Positions 8,423 through 18,213 of a stretch of 64,000 bases of DNA are shown one piece after another. Under the pieces are notes generated by a model that worked only from the letters and a program-made list of their open reading frames with translations, was not told the origin of the DNA and ran no database searches. The position numbers and the translations under genes are program-made. Origin of the DNA: Pseudomonas coleopterorum (lineage in GTDB: Bacteria > Pseudomonadota > Gammaproteobacteria > Pseudomonadales > Pseudomonadaceae). How positions within the stretch are numbered: the first letter of the stretch is position 1; every line of letters starts with the position of its first letter. The stretch covers positions 4,405,001 through 4,469,000 of the forward strand of contig NZ_FNTZ01000001.1 of assembly GCF_900105555.1 (NCBI RefSeq), read 5' to 3'.

Positions 8423-9888
8423 CAATCTATTCCCAACTGATTCCAGAGTTCATCGATGCGTCGGGTCACGGCCTCGTCCTTGACGATGACCCGCCCCCAT
8501 TCGCGCGTCGTCTCGCCTGGCCATTTATGCGTGGCATCCAGGCCCATCTTCGAGCCCAGACCCGACACCGGCGATGCGAAGTCCAGGTAGTCGATCGGGG
8601 TGTTGTCGATCATCACGGTGTCGCGCTTGGGGTCCATGCGCGTGGTGATGGCCCAGATCACGTCGTTCCAGTCCCGGGCATTGATGTCGTCGTCGGTGAC
8701 GATCACGAACTTGGTGTACATGAACTGGCGCAGGAACGACCACACTCCGAGCATGACCCGCTTGGCGTGTCCCGGATACTGCTTCTTCATGGTCACCACC
8801 GCCATGCGGTAGGAGCAGCCTTCGGGCGGCAGGTAGAAGTCGGTGATTTCCGGGAACTGCTTCTGCAGGATCGGCACGAACACTTCGTTCAGCGCCACGC
8901 CCAGAATGGCGGGCTCATCCGGTGGTCGGCCGGTGTAGGTGCTGTGGTAGATCGGCTTGATCCGGTGGGTGATGCGCTGCACGGTGAAAACCGGAAACTT
9001 GTCGACTTCGTTGTAGTAGCCGGTGTGATCGCCGTACGGCCCTTCGTCGGCCATCTCGCCCGGATGAATCACCCCTTCCAGGATGATCTCGGCGGTGGCC
9101 GGCACCTGCAGGTCGTTGCCGCGGCACTTCACCAACTCGGTGCGGTTACCGCGCAGCAGTCCGGCGAAGGCGTATTCGGACAGGCTGTCGGGGACCGGCG
9201 TCACCGCACCGAGGATGGTCGCAGGGTCGGCACCCAGGGCCACGGCCACGGGGAAAGGTTGTCCCGGATGCTTGTCGCACCACTCACGGTAATCCAGAGC
9301 GCCGCCGCGATGGCTCAGCCAGCGCATGATGACCTTGTTGCGGCCGATCACCTGCTGACGATAGATACCCAGGTTCTGACGCTCCTTGTTCGGCCCCTTG
9401 GTGACCGTCAGGCCCCAGGTGATCAACGGCGCAACGTCGCCAGGCCAGCAATGCTGCACGGGCAGCATGCCGAGGTCGACGTCGTCGCCTTCCAGAACGA
9501 TCTCCTGGCAGGGCGCGTCCTTGATCACCTTGGGCGCCATGGCGATGATCTTCTTGAAGATCGGCAGCTTGGACCAGGCATCGCGCAGTCCCTTGGGCGG
9601 CTCGGGCTCCTTGAGGAACGCCAGCAGCTTGCCGATCTCGCGCAGCTCGCTCACCGATTCGGCGCCCATGCCCATGGCCACCCGCTCGGGCGTGCCGAAC
9701 AGGTTGCCCAGCACCGGGATATCGAAGCCGGTGGGCTTTTCGAAAAGCAATGCCGGCCCTTTTGCGCGCAGGGTGCGGTCGCACACCTCGGTCATTTCGA
9801 GCACCGGCGAGATGGGCACCTGAATGCGTTTCAACTCTCCGCGCTGCTCAAGCTGCTGCACGAAATCCCGAAGATCCTTGAATTTCAT
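8422..9888 (-). CDS. ubiD: UbiD, 4-hydroxy-3-polyprenylbenzoate decarboxylase
   Basis: UbiD decarboxylates polyprenyl-4-hydroxybenzoate in ubiquinone synthesis using the prenylated FMN made by UbiX. The full 488-residue length is normal. Recognisable parts are the N-terminal [14 protein letters not shown] helix, the metal/cofactor region around [15 protein letters not shown], and the catalytic loop with [14 protein letters not shown], carrying the E and D residues of the family. It is first in a two-gene unit with the ferredoxin reductase. Confidence 0.96.
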   Translation of the reverse strand: MKFKDLRDFVQQLEQRGELKRIQVPISPVLEMTEVCDRTLRAKGPALLFEKPTGFDIPVLGNLFGTPERVAMGMGAESVSELREIGKLLAFLKEPEPPKGLRDAWSKLPIFKKIIAMAPKVIKDAPCQEIVLEGDDVDLGMLPVQHCWPGDVAPLITWGLTVTKGPNKERQNLGIYRQQVIGRNKVIMRWLSHRGGALDYREWCDKHPGQPFPVAVALGADPATILGAVTPVPDSLSEYAFAGLLRGNRTELVKCRGNDLQVPATAEIILEGVIHPGEMADEGPYGDHTGYYNEVDKFPVFTVQRITHRIKPIYHSTYTGRPPDEPAILGVALNEVFVPILQKQFPEITDFYLPPEGCSYRMAVVTMKKQYPGHAKRVMLGVWSFLRQFMYTKFVIVTDDDINARDWNDVIWAITTRMDPKRDTVMIDNTPIDYLDFASPVSGLGSKMGLDATHKWPGETTREWGRVIVKDEAVTRRIDELWNQLGID

Positions 9889-9999
9889 CGACCATGCCAG
9901 TTAGAAAATAAGCGTACATCCTACCTGCTCTGGCGACCGCTGGCAGCCGCCGGCTGGGCTTTAATGGGAATAGCGATCGGATTGAGGCAGTGAAAATGC

Positions 10000-10024
10000 G
10001 AATGGCGCCACAAGGGCGCCATTC
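10000..10024 (-). terminator. Intrinsic terminator of rho
   Basis: GAATGGCGCC (10000-10009) and GGCGCCATTC (10015-10024) make a perfect 10-bp stem with a 5-nt loop. On the minus strand a TTTT run follows within three bases. It lies 21 bp after the rho stop. Confidence 0.7.
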
Positions 10025-10044
10025 GGATCAAGCAGCCGCTGGGC

Positions 10045-11304
<1,260 letters not shown>

Positions 11305-11503
11305 AAGGGAATGACGTAATCGTGTATGGAGGGGAGAAATTAAGCTTTGGGCTTAATGAGGCCGCGCCGCAGAGAAGGCGACAGGATCGCGTACTGATTC
11401 GAGTAGGAGTGCGTCGGCGACGGCTTGCAGGGGGCAGAGGAGAAACCAATGCGAGGCCGAATGTAACACCTGGATTTGCAGGCGTCCAGTATCACGGCCA
11501 GAA

Positions 11504-11530
11504 AAAGGCCCCGACGAATGCGGGGCCTTT
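11504..11530 (-). terminator. Intrinsic terminator of trxA
   Basis: AAAGGCCCCG (11504-11513) pairs with CGGGGCCTTT (11521-11530) around a 7-nt loop, and the minus strand ends in five Ts (11502-11506). It begins seven bases after the trxA stop and separates trxA from the rho leader. Confidence 0.85.
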
Positions 11531-11536
11531 CGGGTG

Positions 11537-11866
11537 TCAGATGTTGGCGTCCAGGAAGGCTGCCAACTGCGACTTGGACAGTGCACCGACCTTGGTCGCC
11601 TCGACGTTGCCGTTCTTGAACAGCATCAGCGTCGGGATGCCACGCACGCCGTGCTTGGCCGGGGTTTCCTGATTCTCGTCGATGTTGAGCTTGGCGACGG
11701 TCAGCTTGCCCTTGTAGGTTTCGGCGATCTCGTCGAGTACCGGGGCGATCATCTTGCACGGGCCACACCACTCGGCCCAGTAGTCGACGAGTACAGCACC
11801 GTCAGCCTTCAGTACATCTGCTTCGAAGCTGGCGTCGCTGACGTGCTTGATAAGGTCGCTGCTCAT
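11537..11866 (-). CDS. trxA: Thioredoxin 1
   Basis: TrxA is the cytosolic disulfide reductant. The 109-residue protein carries the active site WCGPC at 33-37 and the conserved cis-proline in RGIPTL near 76. A GGAG ribosome-binding site lies upstream of the ATG at 11864-11866. It stands upstream of rho on the same strand, as in most gammaproteobacteria, with a strong terminator between them. A 17-bp perfect palindrome lies 75-91 bp upstream of its start. Confidence 0.98.
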   Translation of the reverse strand: MSSDLIKHVSDASFEADVLKADGAVLVDYWAEWCGPCKMIAPVLDEIAETYKGKLTVAKLNIDENQETPAKHGVRGIPTLMLFKNGNVEATKVGALSKSQLAAFLDANI

Positions 11867-12185
11867 GGAGTGTCTCCGTGGTCATATTCGGAAAGAAAAA
11901 CGTGGCCCATCATAGCGGCACAGCGCCGTCACAGGAAGCCGATGATCATTGATCATCACTATGAACATCGGTGATACAGCCAATGGAACGACGCTCAACG
12001 CACCAGGAATGACCGCAGGTGCAGTGCAGGGCGCTCCGCAACGGTGCGTGCCGTGCCCCCGGATGGGCAGCTTCCACACGTCAATACCCATGGAAAGCCA
12101 GCGCAATCCGCGCCCTGCCCCATTCTGGCACGCGCTGTGCTACCACCCCTGGCAACCTCGACTCGATCGCAATCGGAGTACTGCC
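11867..12185. other. Divergent spacer between trxA and the ABC transporter
   Basis: This 319-bp region carries promoters for trxA (minus) and the transporter operon (plus). The notable element is the palindrome at 11941-11957. No small gene is supported. Confidence 0.6.
11941..11957. promoter_or_regulatory. Perfect 17-bp palindrome, probable operator
   Basis: GATGATCA-T-TGATCATC is symmetric around 11949, with 8-bp arms. It lies 75-91 bp upstream of the trxA start and 229-245 bp upstream of the transporter start, so it more likely controls trxA. The binding protein is not known. Confidence 0.5.
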
Positions 12186-12968
12186 ATGATTTCGCGCTGC
12201 AGACTGCTGTTCACTGCCCTGGCCGCCAGCTTCATGCTCGCTCAGGCCGTTCACGCCGACGGCCTGAGCGACATCACCGAACGCGGCACCTTGCGTGTCG
12301 CCGTGCCGCAGGACTTCCCACCGTTCGGCTCGGTCGGCCCCGACATGCAACCGCGTGGCCTGGACATCGACACCGCCAAGCTGATCGCCGATCAGTTGAA
12401 GGTGAAGCTGCAGCTCACGCCAGTGAACTCTACAAACCGCATTCCCTACCTCACCACCGGCAAGGTCGACCTGGTGATCTCGAGCCTGGGCAAGAACGCC
12501 GAGCGTGAACAGGTCATCGACTTCTCCAGTGCCTACGCGCCCTTCTACCTGGCCGTGTTCGGCCCGCCAGAAGCACCGATCGCCACTCTGGATGACCTCA
12601 AAGGCAAGACCATCAGCGTGACCCGCGGCGCCATCGAAGACATCGAGCTGAGCAAGGTCGCCCCCGAAGGCCTCACCATCAAACGCTTCGAGGACAACAA
12701 CTCGACCATCGCCGCCTACCTCGCCGGCCAGACCGACCTGATCGCCAGCGGCAACGTGGTGATGGTGGCCATTTCGGAAAAGAACCCCAAGCGCATTCCG
12801 GCCATGAAGCTCAAGCTCAAGGACTCGCCCGTGTACGTGGGCATCAACAAGCAACAGCCGGAGCTCCTGGCCAAGGTCAACGAGATCATCGCCGCAGGCA
12901 AGAAAGACGGCAGCCTGGAAAAGAATGCGCAGACCTGGCTGAAGCAGCCGCTGCCCGCCGATCTCTGA
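12186..12968 (+). CDS. Amino-acid ABC transporter, periplasmic binding protein
   Basis: This 260-residue protein has a signal peptide ending at HADG (about residue 22-24) and a family 3 solute-binding domain starting ITERGTLRVAVPQDFPPFG. The two lobes and the hinge motif are typical of polar amino-acid binders; the ligand is not clear from sequence. The ATG at 12186 is preceded by GGAG at seven bases and gives a normal signal peptide, so longer upstream reading is rejected. It leads a four-gene uptake operon with two permeases and an ATPase. Confidence 0.9.
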   Translation: MISRCRLLFTALAASFMLAQAVHADGLSDITERGTLRVAVPQDFPPFGSVGPDMQPRGLDIDTAKLIADQLKVKLQLTPVNSTNRIPYLTTGKVDLVISSLGKNAEREQVIDFSSAYAPFYLAVFGPPEAPIATLDDLKGKTISVTRGAIEDIELSKVAPEGLTIKRFEDNNSTIAAYLAGQTDLIASGNVVMVAISEKNPKRIPAMKLKLKDSPVYVGINKQQPELLAKVNEIIAAGKKDGSLEKNAQTWLKQPLPADL

Positions 12969-12984
12969 TTGTCGAGCGTACGCA

Positions 12985-13650
12985 ATGGCCTATCAGTTCG
13001 CTTTCGCCCCGGTGCTCGCCCAGGCCGACCTGCTGCTCAAGGGTGCACTGTTCACCCTTGAGCTGACCGCCATCGGCGCGCTCCTCGGGGTGGCCGTGGG
13101 CATCGTCGGTGGCGCCGTGCGGGCCTGGCAGATCAAGCCGTTCGCCGGCCTGTTTGGGGTCTACGTGGAGTTGATCCGCAACACGCCCTTCCTGGTGCAG
13201 CTGTTCTTCATCTTCTTCGGCCTGCCCAGCCTGGGTGTGCAGATCAGCGAATGGCAAGCCGCAGTGCTGGCCATGGTGGTCAATCTGGGTGCCTACTCCA
13301 CCGAGATCATCCGTGCCGGCATCCAGGCCATACCCAAGGGCCAGCTCGAAGCGTCGGCGGCCCTGGCCATGAGCCGGTTCGAAGCCTTCCGCTACGTGGT
13401 CCTGCAGCCGGCGCTGGCCAAGGTCTGGCCGGCGCTGAGCAGCCAGATCATCATCGTCATGCTGGGCTCGGCGGTGTGTTCGCAGATCGCCACGCAGGAG
13501 CTGAGCTTCTACGCCAACTTCATCCAGTCACGTAATTTCCGCGCGTTCGAGACGTATCTGCTGACCACCCTGGTGTACCTGGTCATGTCGATCCTGATCC
13601 GCATGCTGCTGAACTGGCTGGGTCGGCGTCTCATCATGAGGAACAGTTGA
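12985..13650 (+). CDS. Amino-acid ABC transporter permease 1
   Basis: A 221-residue inner-membrane permease of the HisM/GlnP type with about five membrane segments. The cytoplasmic coupling loop that contacts the ATPase is present (AGIQAIPKGQLEASAALAMS, about 112-131). The C-terminal WLGRR tail is common in the family. It starts 16 bp after the binding protein and overlaps the next permease by one base. Confidence 0.9.
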   Translation: MAYQFAFAPVLAQADLLLKGALFTLELTAIGALLGVAVGIVGGAVRAWQIKPFAGLFGVYVELIRNTPFLVQLFFIFFGLPSLGVQISEWQAAVLAMVVNLGAYSTEIIRAGIQAIPKGQLEASAALAMSRFEAFRYVVLQPALAKVWPALSSQIIIVMLGSAVCSQIATQELSFYANFIQSRNFRAFETYLLTTLVYLVMSILIRMLLNWLGRRLIMRNS

Positions 13651-14297
13651 TGGATTTCACCCTGTGGGACATCGTGCGCAATCTGCTCACCGGCCTGCAA
13701 TGGACCCTGGCCTTGAGCCTTGTGGCGTTCATCGGCGGCGGGCTGATCGGCTTGCTGGTGATGACCCTGCGCATCTCCCCCATGCATCCGCTGCGCACCG
13801 TAGCGCGCTGCTACATCGAAGTGTTTCAGGGCACGCCACTGCTGATGCAGCTGTTCCTGGTGTTCTTCGGCGTGGCGCTGATGGGCGTAGACATTTCGCC
13901 CTGGGTGGCCGCAGCCCTGGCCCTGACGCTGTTCACCAGCGCCTATCTGGCCGAGATCTGGCGCGGTTGCGTGGAGTCCATCGGCAACGGCCAGTGGGAA
14001 GCCTCGGCCAGCCTGGCGCTGACCCGGACCGAGCAACTGCGCTACGTGATCCTGCCCCAGGCCTTGCGCATCGCCGTGGCGCCGACCGTGGGCTTCTCGG
14101 TGCAGGTGGTCAAGGGCACTGCGGTGACCTCGATCATCGGCTTCACCGAGCTGACCAAGACCGGCAGCATGCTGGCCAACGCCACCTTCGAACCCTTCAT
14201 GGTCTACGGCTTCGTCGCCCTGGGCTACTTCGCCCTGTGCTACCCGCTGTCGCTCAGTGCCCGTTATCTGGAAAGGAGGCTGCATGCCGCTGCTTAG
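13650..14297 (+). CDS. Amino-acid ABC transporter permease 2
   Basis: A 215-residue permease paralogous to the preceding one, with the coupling-loop EAA motif (GCVESIGNGQWEASASLALT) in the middle. Together they form the heterodimeric channel typical of polar amino-acid importers. The ATG at 13650 overlaps the previous stop (TGATG); a TTG one codon earlier is possible. The ATPase gene begins inside its last codons at 14284. Confidence 0.9.
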   Translation: MDFTLWDIVRNLLTGLQWTLALSLVAFIGGGLIGLLVMTLRISPMHPLRTVARCYIEVFQGTPLLMQLFLVFFGVALMGVDISPWVAAALALTLFTSAYLAEIWRGCVESIGNGQWEASASLALTRTEQLRYVILPQALRIAVAPTVGFSVQVVKGTAVTSIIGFTELTKTGSMLANATFEPFMVYGFVALGYFALCYPLSLSARYLERRLHAAA

Positions 14298-15015
14298 GAT
14301 TTCCGCCCTGCACAAGTACTACGGCGATCATCATGTGCTCAAGGGCATCGACCTGAGCGTGGACGAAGGTCAGGTGGTCGCGATCATCGGCCGCAGCGGT
14401 TCGGGCAAGAGCACCTTGCTGCGCACCCTGAACGGCCTGGAATCGATCAATGACGGCGTCATCGAAGTCGATGGTGAATACCTGGACGCCGCGCGCGCCG
14501 ATTTGCGCAGTCTGCGCCAGAAGGTCGGCATGGTGTTCCAGCAGTTCAACCTGTTCCCGCACCTGAGCGTGGGCGAGAACGTCATGCTCGCTCCGCAGGT
14601 GGTGCAGAAGGTGCCCAAGGCCCGCGCCCGCGAACTGGCCCGCGAGATGCTCGAACGCGTCGGTCTGGGCGAGAAATTCGATGCGTTCCCTGATCGGCTG
14701 TCGGGTGGCCAGCAGCAACGGGTGGCGATCGCCCGGGCCCTGGCCATGTCGCCCAAGGTGCTGCTGTGCGACGAAATCACTTCGGCGCTCGACCCGGAAC
14801 TGGTCAACGAAGTGCTCAGCGTGGTGCGCAAACTGGCCGAGGATGGCATGACGCTGATCATGGTCACCCATGAAATGCGCTTCGCCCGCGAAGTCGGTGA
14901 CAAGCTGGTGTTCATGCACCACGGCAAGGTGCACGAAGTGGGCGACCCCAAGGACTTGTTCGTCAATCCGCGTACGCCCGAGCTGGCGCAGTTCATCGGT
15001 ATGCAGCCGGCTTGA
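14284..15015 (+). CDS. Amino-acid ABC transporter ATPase
   Basis: The 243-residue ATPase of the polar amino-acid importer. Walker A is GRSGSGKST (about 36-44), Q-loop FQQFNLFPH, signature LSGGQQQR, Walker B VLLCDE and switch histidine TH. An excellent AAAGGAGG site sits just before the ATG at 14284, which overlaps the second permease by 14 bases. The operon ends 114 bp before ppx. Confidence 0.94.
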   Translation: MPLLRISALHKYYGDHHVLKGIDLSVDEGQVVAIIGRSGSGKSTLLRTLNGLESINDGVIEVDGEYLDAARADLRSLRQKVGMVFQQFNLFPHLSVGENVMLAPQVVQKVPKARARELAREMLERVGLGEKFDAFPDRLSGGQQQRVAIARALAMSPKVLLCDEITSALDPELVNEVLSVVRKLAEDGMTLIMVTHEMRFAREVGDKLVFMHHGKVHEVGDPKDLFVNPRTPELAQFIGMQPA

Positions 15016-15129
15016 AGGTCGCCTGGGCTCGCCAGAGCTCGGGCCCGGGCGCAAAGATCAGGATGGCGCGTTGGCGCCGTCGCCTGATCGTGGCACGATG
15101 CGGGGGTTAACGACCGAGATCCTTTGACC

Positions 15130-16632
15130 ATGCCGCAGACCAAAGCCAAGAACCTGTCCCTGATCGCCGCCATCGACCTGGGCTCGAACAGCTTTCATAT
15201 GGTGGTGGCCAAGGCCCACGTCAATGAAATCCGCATCCTCGAACGTCAGGGGGAAAAGGTCCAGCTTGCCGCCGGCATCGACGAGGAGCGCAAGCTCAGC
15301 GAAGAGTCGATGCAACGCGGCCTGGACTGCCTCAAGCGCTTCGCCCAGCTGATCAACGGCCTGCCCCTGGGCGCCGTGCGCATCGTGGGCACCAACGCTC
15401 TGCGCGAAGCCCGCAACCGCAATGAATTCATCGTCCGCGCCGAGCAGATCCTGGGCCATCCGGTGGAAGTCATCTCCGGCCGCGAAGAAGCTCGCCTTAT
15501 CTATCTGGGCGTTTCCCACACCCTGGCCGATACTCCGGGCAAGCGCCTGGTTGCCGACATCGGCGGCGGCAGTACCGAGTTCATCATCGGCCAGCGGTTC
15601 GAGCCATTGCTGCGCGAAAGCCTGCAGATGGGCTGCGTGAGCTACACCCAGCGTTACTTCCGCGACGGCAAGATCACCCCCGCCCGCTATGCCCAGGCCT
15701 ACACGGCGGCGCGTCTGGAGATCATGAGCATCGAGAACGCTCTGCATCGGCTCAGTTGGGACGAGGCCATCGGCTCCTCCGGCACCATCCGCGCCATCGG
15801 CCTGGCACTGAAAGCCGGCGGTCAGGGCAGCGGCGAGGTCAACGCCGACGGGCTGGCCTGGCTCAAGCGCAAGCTGTTCAAGCTGGGCGATGTGGACAAG
15901 ATCGATTTCGACGGCATCAAGCCGGATCGACGGACCATCTTCCCGGCGGGGCTGGCGATTCTCGAAGCGATCTTCGATGCGCTCGCCCTGCAGCGCATGG
16001 ACCACTGCGATGGCGCCCTGCGCGAAGGCGTGCTGTACGACCTGCTGGGTCGTCACCACCACGAGGACGTGCGCGAGCGCACCCTGGGTTCGCTGATGAC
16101 CCGCTATCACGTCGACGTCGAGCAGGCCGAGCGCGTGGAGCGCAAGGCCCTGCATGCCTTCGACCAGGTGGCAGCGGACTGGGGGCTGGAAGATGGGGTC
16201 TGGCGCGAACTGCTGGGCTGGGCGGCGAAGGTCCACGAGATCGGCCTGGACATCGCCCACTACCATTACCACAAGCACGGCGCCTACCTGATCGAACACT
16301 CGGATCTGGCCGGCTTCTCGCGTGAAGACCAGCAGATGTTGGCGCTGCTTGTACGTGGCCACCGACGCAACATCCCCAAGGACAAGTTCGCCGAGTTCGG
16401 CGATGACGGGGAGCAGTTGATCCGCCTGTGCGTGCTGCTGCGCTTCGCCATCCTGTTCCACCACATTCGGGGCACTCAGACGATGCCGGCGGTTTCCCTG
16501 CATGCCAAGGCCAAGAGCCTGGACGTGGTGTTCCCCGATGGCTGGCTGGAAAACAACCAACTGACCCAGGCCGATTTCGCCCAGGAAGCCGAATGGCTGA
16601 CCCGCGTGGGTTTTACCCTGACCGTTCGCTGA
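15130..16632 (+). CDS. ppx: Exopolyphosphatase
   Basis: Ppx hydrolyses inorganic polyphosphate (and often pppGpp) processively. The 500-residue protein has the actin-like ATPase-fold domains with [10 protein letters not shown] at 11-20 and the phosphate-binding [10 protein letters not shown] near 142-151, followed by an HD-like C-terminal domain ([20 protein letters not shown]). It ends ...VGFTLTVR. The ATG at 15130 is used instead of TTG two codons earlier. The gene is convergent with ppk, and its last seven codons plus stop begin the 92-bp tandem array downstream. Confidence 0.97.
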   Translation: MPQTKAKNLSLIAAIDLGSNSFHMVVAKAHVNEIRILERQGEKVQLAAGIDEERKLSEESMQRGLDCLKRFAQLINGLPLGAVRIVGTNALREARNRNEFIVRAEQILGHPVEVISGREEARLIYLGVSHTLADTPGKRLVADIGGGSTEFIIGQRFEPLLRESLQMGCVSYTQRYFRDGKITPARYAQAYTAARLEIMSIENALHRLSWDEAIGSSGTIRAIGLALKAGGQGSGEVNADGLAWLKRKLFKLGDVDKIDFDGIKPDRRTIFPAGLAILEAIFDALALQRMDHCDGALREGVLYDLLGRHHHEDVRERTLGSLMTRYHVDVEQAERVERKALHAFDQVAADWGLEDGVWRELLGWAAKVHEIGLDIAHYHYHKHGAYLIEHSDLAGFSREDQQMLALLVRGHRRNIPKDKFAEFGDDGEQLIRLCVLLRFAILFHHIRGTQTMPAVSLHAKAKSLDVVFPDGWLENNQLTQADFAQEAEWLTRVGFTLTVR

Positions 16633-18178
16633 AGACCGCGCAGGCCCTTTCGCGGACAGAGACCCGCTCCCACATTGGAATGCGATCCCTGTGGGAGGTG
16701 GGCTTTACCCTGACCGTTCGCTGAAGATTGAGCAGGCGCCTTCGCGGGCAGAGACCCGCTCCCACATTGGAATGTGATCCCTGTGGGAGGTGGGCTTTAC
16801 CCTGACCGTTCGCTGAAGACCGCGCAGGCCCTTTCGCGGGCGGAGACCCGCTCCCACATTGGAATGCGATCCCTGTGGGAGGTGGGCTTTACCCTGACCG
16901 CTCGCTGAAGACCGCACAGGCCCTTTCGCGGGCGGAGACCCGCTCCCACATTGGAGTGCGATCCCTGTGGGAGGTGGGCTTTACCCTGACCGTTCGCTGA
17001 AGACCGCGCAGGCCCTTTCGCGGGCAGAGACCCGCTCCCACATTGGAGTGCGATCCCTGTGGGAGGTGGGCTTTACCCTGACCGTTCGCTGAAGATTGAG
17101 CAGGCGCCTTCGCGGGCAGAGACCCGCTCCCACATTGGAATGCGATCCCTGTGGGAGGTGGGCTTTACCCTGACCGTTCGCTGAAGATTGAGCAGGCGCC
17201 TTCGCGGGCAGAGACCCGCTCCCACATTGGAATGTGATCCCTGTGGGAGGTGGGCTTTACCCTGACCGTTCGCTGAAGACCGCGCAGGCCCCTTCGCGGG
17301 CAGAGACCCGCTCCCACATTGGAATGCGATCCCTGTGGGAGGTGGGCTTTACCCTGACCGTTCGCTGAAGACCGCGCAGGCCCTTTCGCGGGCGGAGACC
17401 CGCTCCCACATTGGAATGCGATCCCTGAGGGAGGTGGACTTTACCCTGACCGTTCGCTGAAGACCGCGCAGGCCCTTTCGCGGGCAGAGACCCGCTCCCA
17501 CATTGGAATGCGATCCCTGTGGGAGGTGGGCTTTACCCTGACCGTTCGCTGAAGACCGCGCAGGCCCCTTCGCGGGCAGAGACCCGCTCCCACAGTGGAA
17601 TGCGATCCCTGTGGGAGGTGGGCTTTACCCTGACCGTTCGCTGAAGACCGCGCAGGCCCTTTCGCGGGCGGAGACCCGCTCCCACAGTGGAATGCGATCC
17701 CTGTGGGAGGTGGGCTTTACCCTGAACGTCCGCTGAAGACCGCGCAGGCCCTTTCGCGCGCAGAGACCCGCTCCCACATTGGAATGCGATCCCTGTGGGA
17801 GGTGGGTTTTACCCTGACCGTTCGCTGAAGACCGCGCAGGCCCTTTCGCGGGCAGAGACCCGCTCCCACATTGGAATGCGATCCCTGTAGGAGGTGGGCT
17901 TTACCCTGACCGTTCGCTGAAGACCGCACAGGACCTTTCGCGCGCAGAGACCCGCTCCCACATTGGAATGCGATCCCTGTGGGAGGTGGGTTTTACCCTG
18001 ACCGTTCGCTGAAGACCGCGCAGGCCCTTTCGCGGGCAGAGACCCGCTCCCACATTGGAATGCGATCCCTGTAGGAGGTGGGCTTTACCCTGACCGTTCG
18101 CTGAAGACCGCACAGGACCTTTCGCGGGCAGAGACCCGCTCCCACATTGGAATGCGATCCCTGTGGGAGCGGGTCTCT
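16615..18178. repeat. 92-bp tandem array of ppx 3' end plus REP half-palindrome
   Basis: The core ACCCTGACCGTTCGCTGA recurs at 16615, 16707, 16799, 16891, 16983, 17075, 17167, 17259, 17351, 17443, 17535, 17627, 17719, 17811, 17903, 17995 and 18087, always exactly 92 bp apart (17 copies with minor variants, the first being the real end of ppx). Each unit joins the final ppx codons and stop to a spacer, the full left arm of a REP palindrome (GCGGGCAGAGACCCGCTCCCAC), its loop and only the first seven bases of the right arm. Units are 90-100% identical. Shared variants show segmental duplications, for example 17811-17994 repeated at 17995-18178. Confidence 0.97.
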
Positions 18179-18187
18179 GCCCGCGAA
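18121..18187. repeat. Complete REP palindrome closing the array
   Basis: The left arm 18121-18145 and right arm 18163-18187 are perfect 25-bp reverse complements (right arm begins GTGGGAGCGGGTCTCTGC) around a 17-nt loop. This is the only unit in the array with a full right arm, so it probably represents the original REP element from which the array grew. It lies 27 bp from the end of ppk and could also stop convergent transcription. Confidence 0.9.
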
Positions 18188-18213
18188 GGGGGCGCCGCCG
18201 ATCGTGATGTCTG

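Noticed and set aside
16705..18113. Several 70-codon minus-strand frames within the array, all starting MRSSA.GQGKAHL
   Set aside because: They are readings of the repeat itself and are nearly identical in each unit. No gene-like signals accompany them.
16615..18178. A CRISPR array, because the repeats are regularly spaced
   Set aside because: The 92-bp period has no unique spacers; the whole unit is repeated and derives from the ppx end and a REP. No cas genes are nearby.
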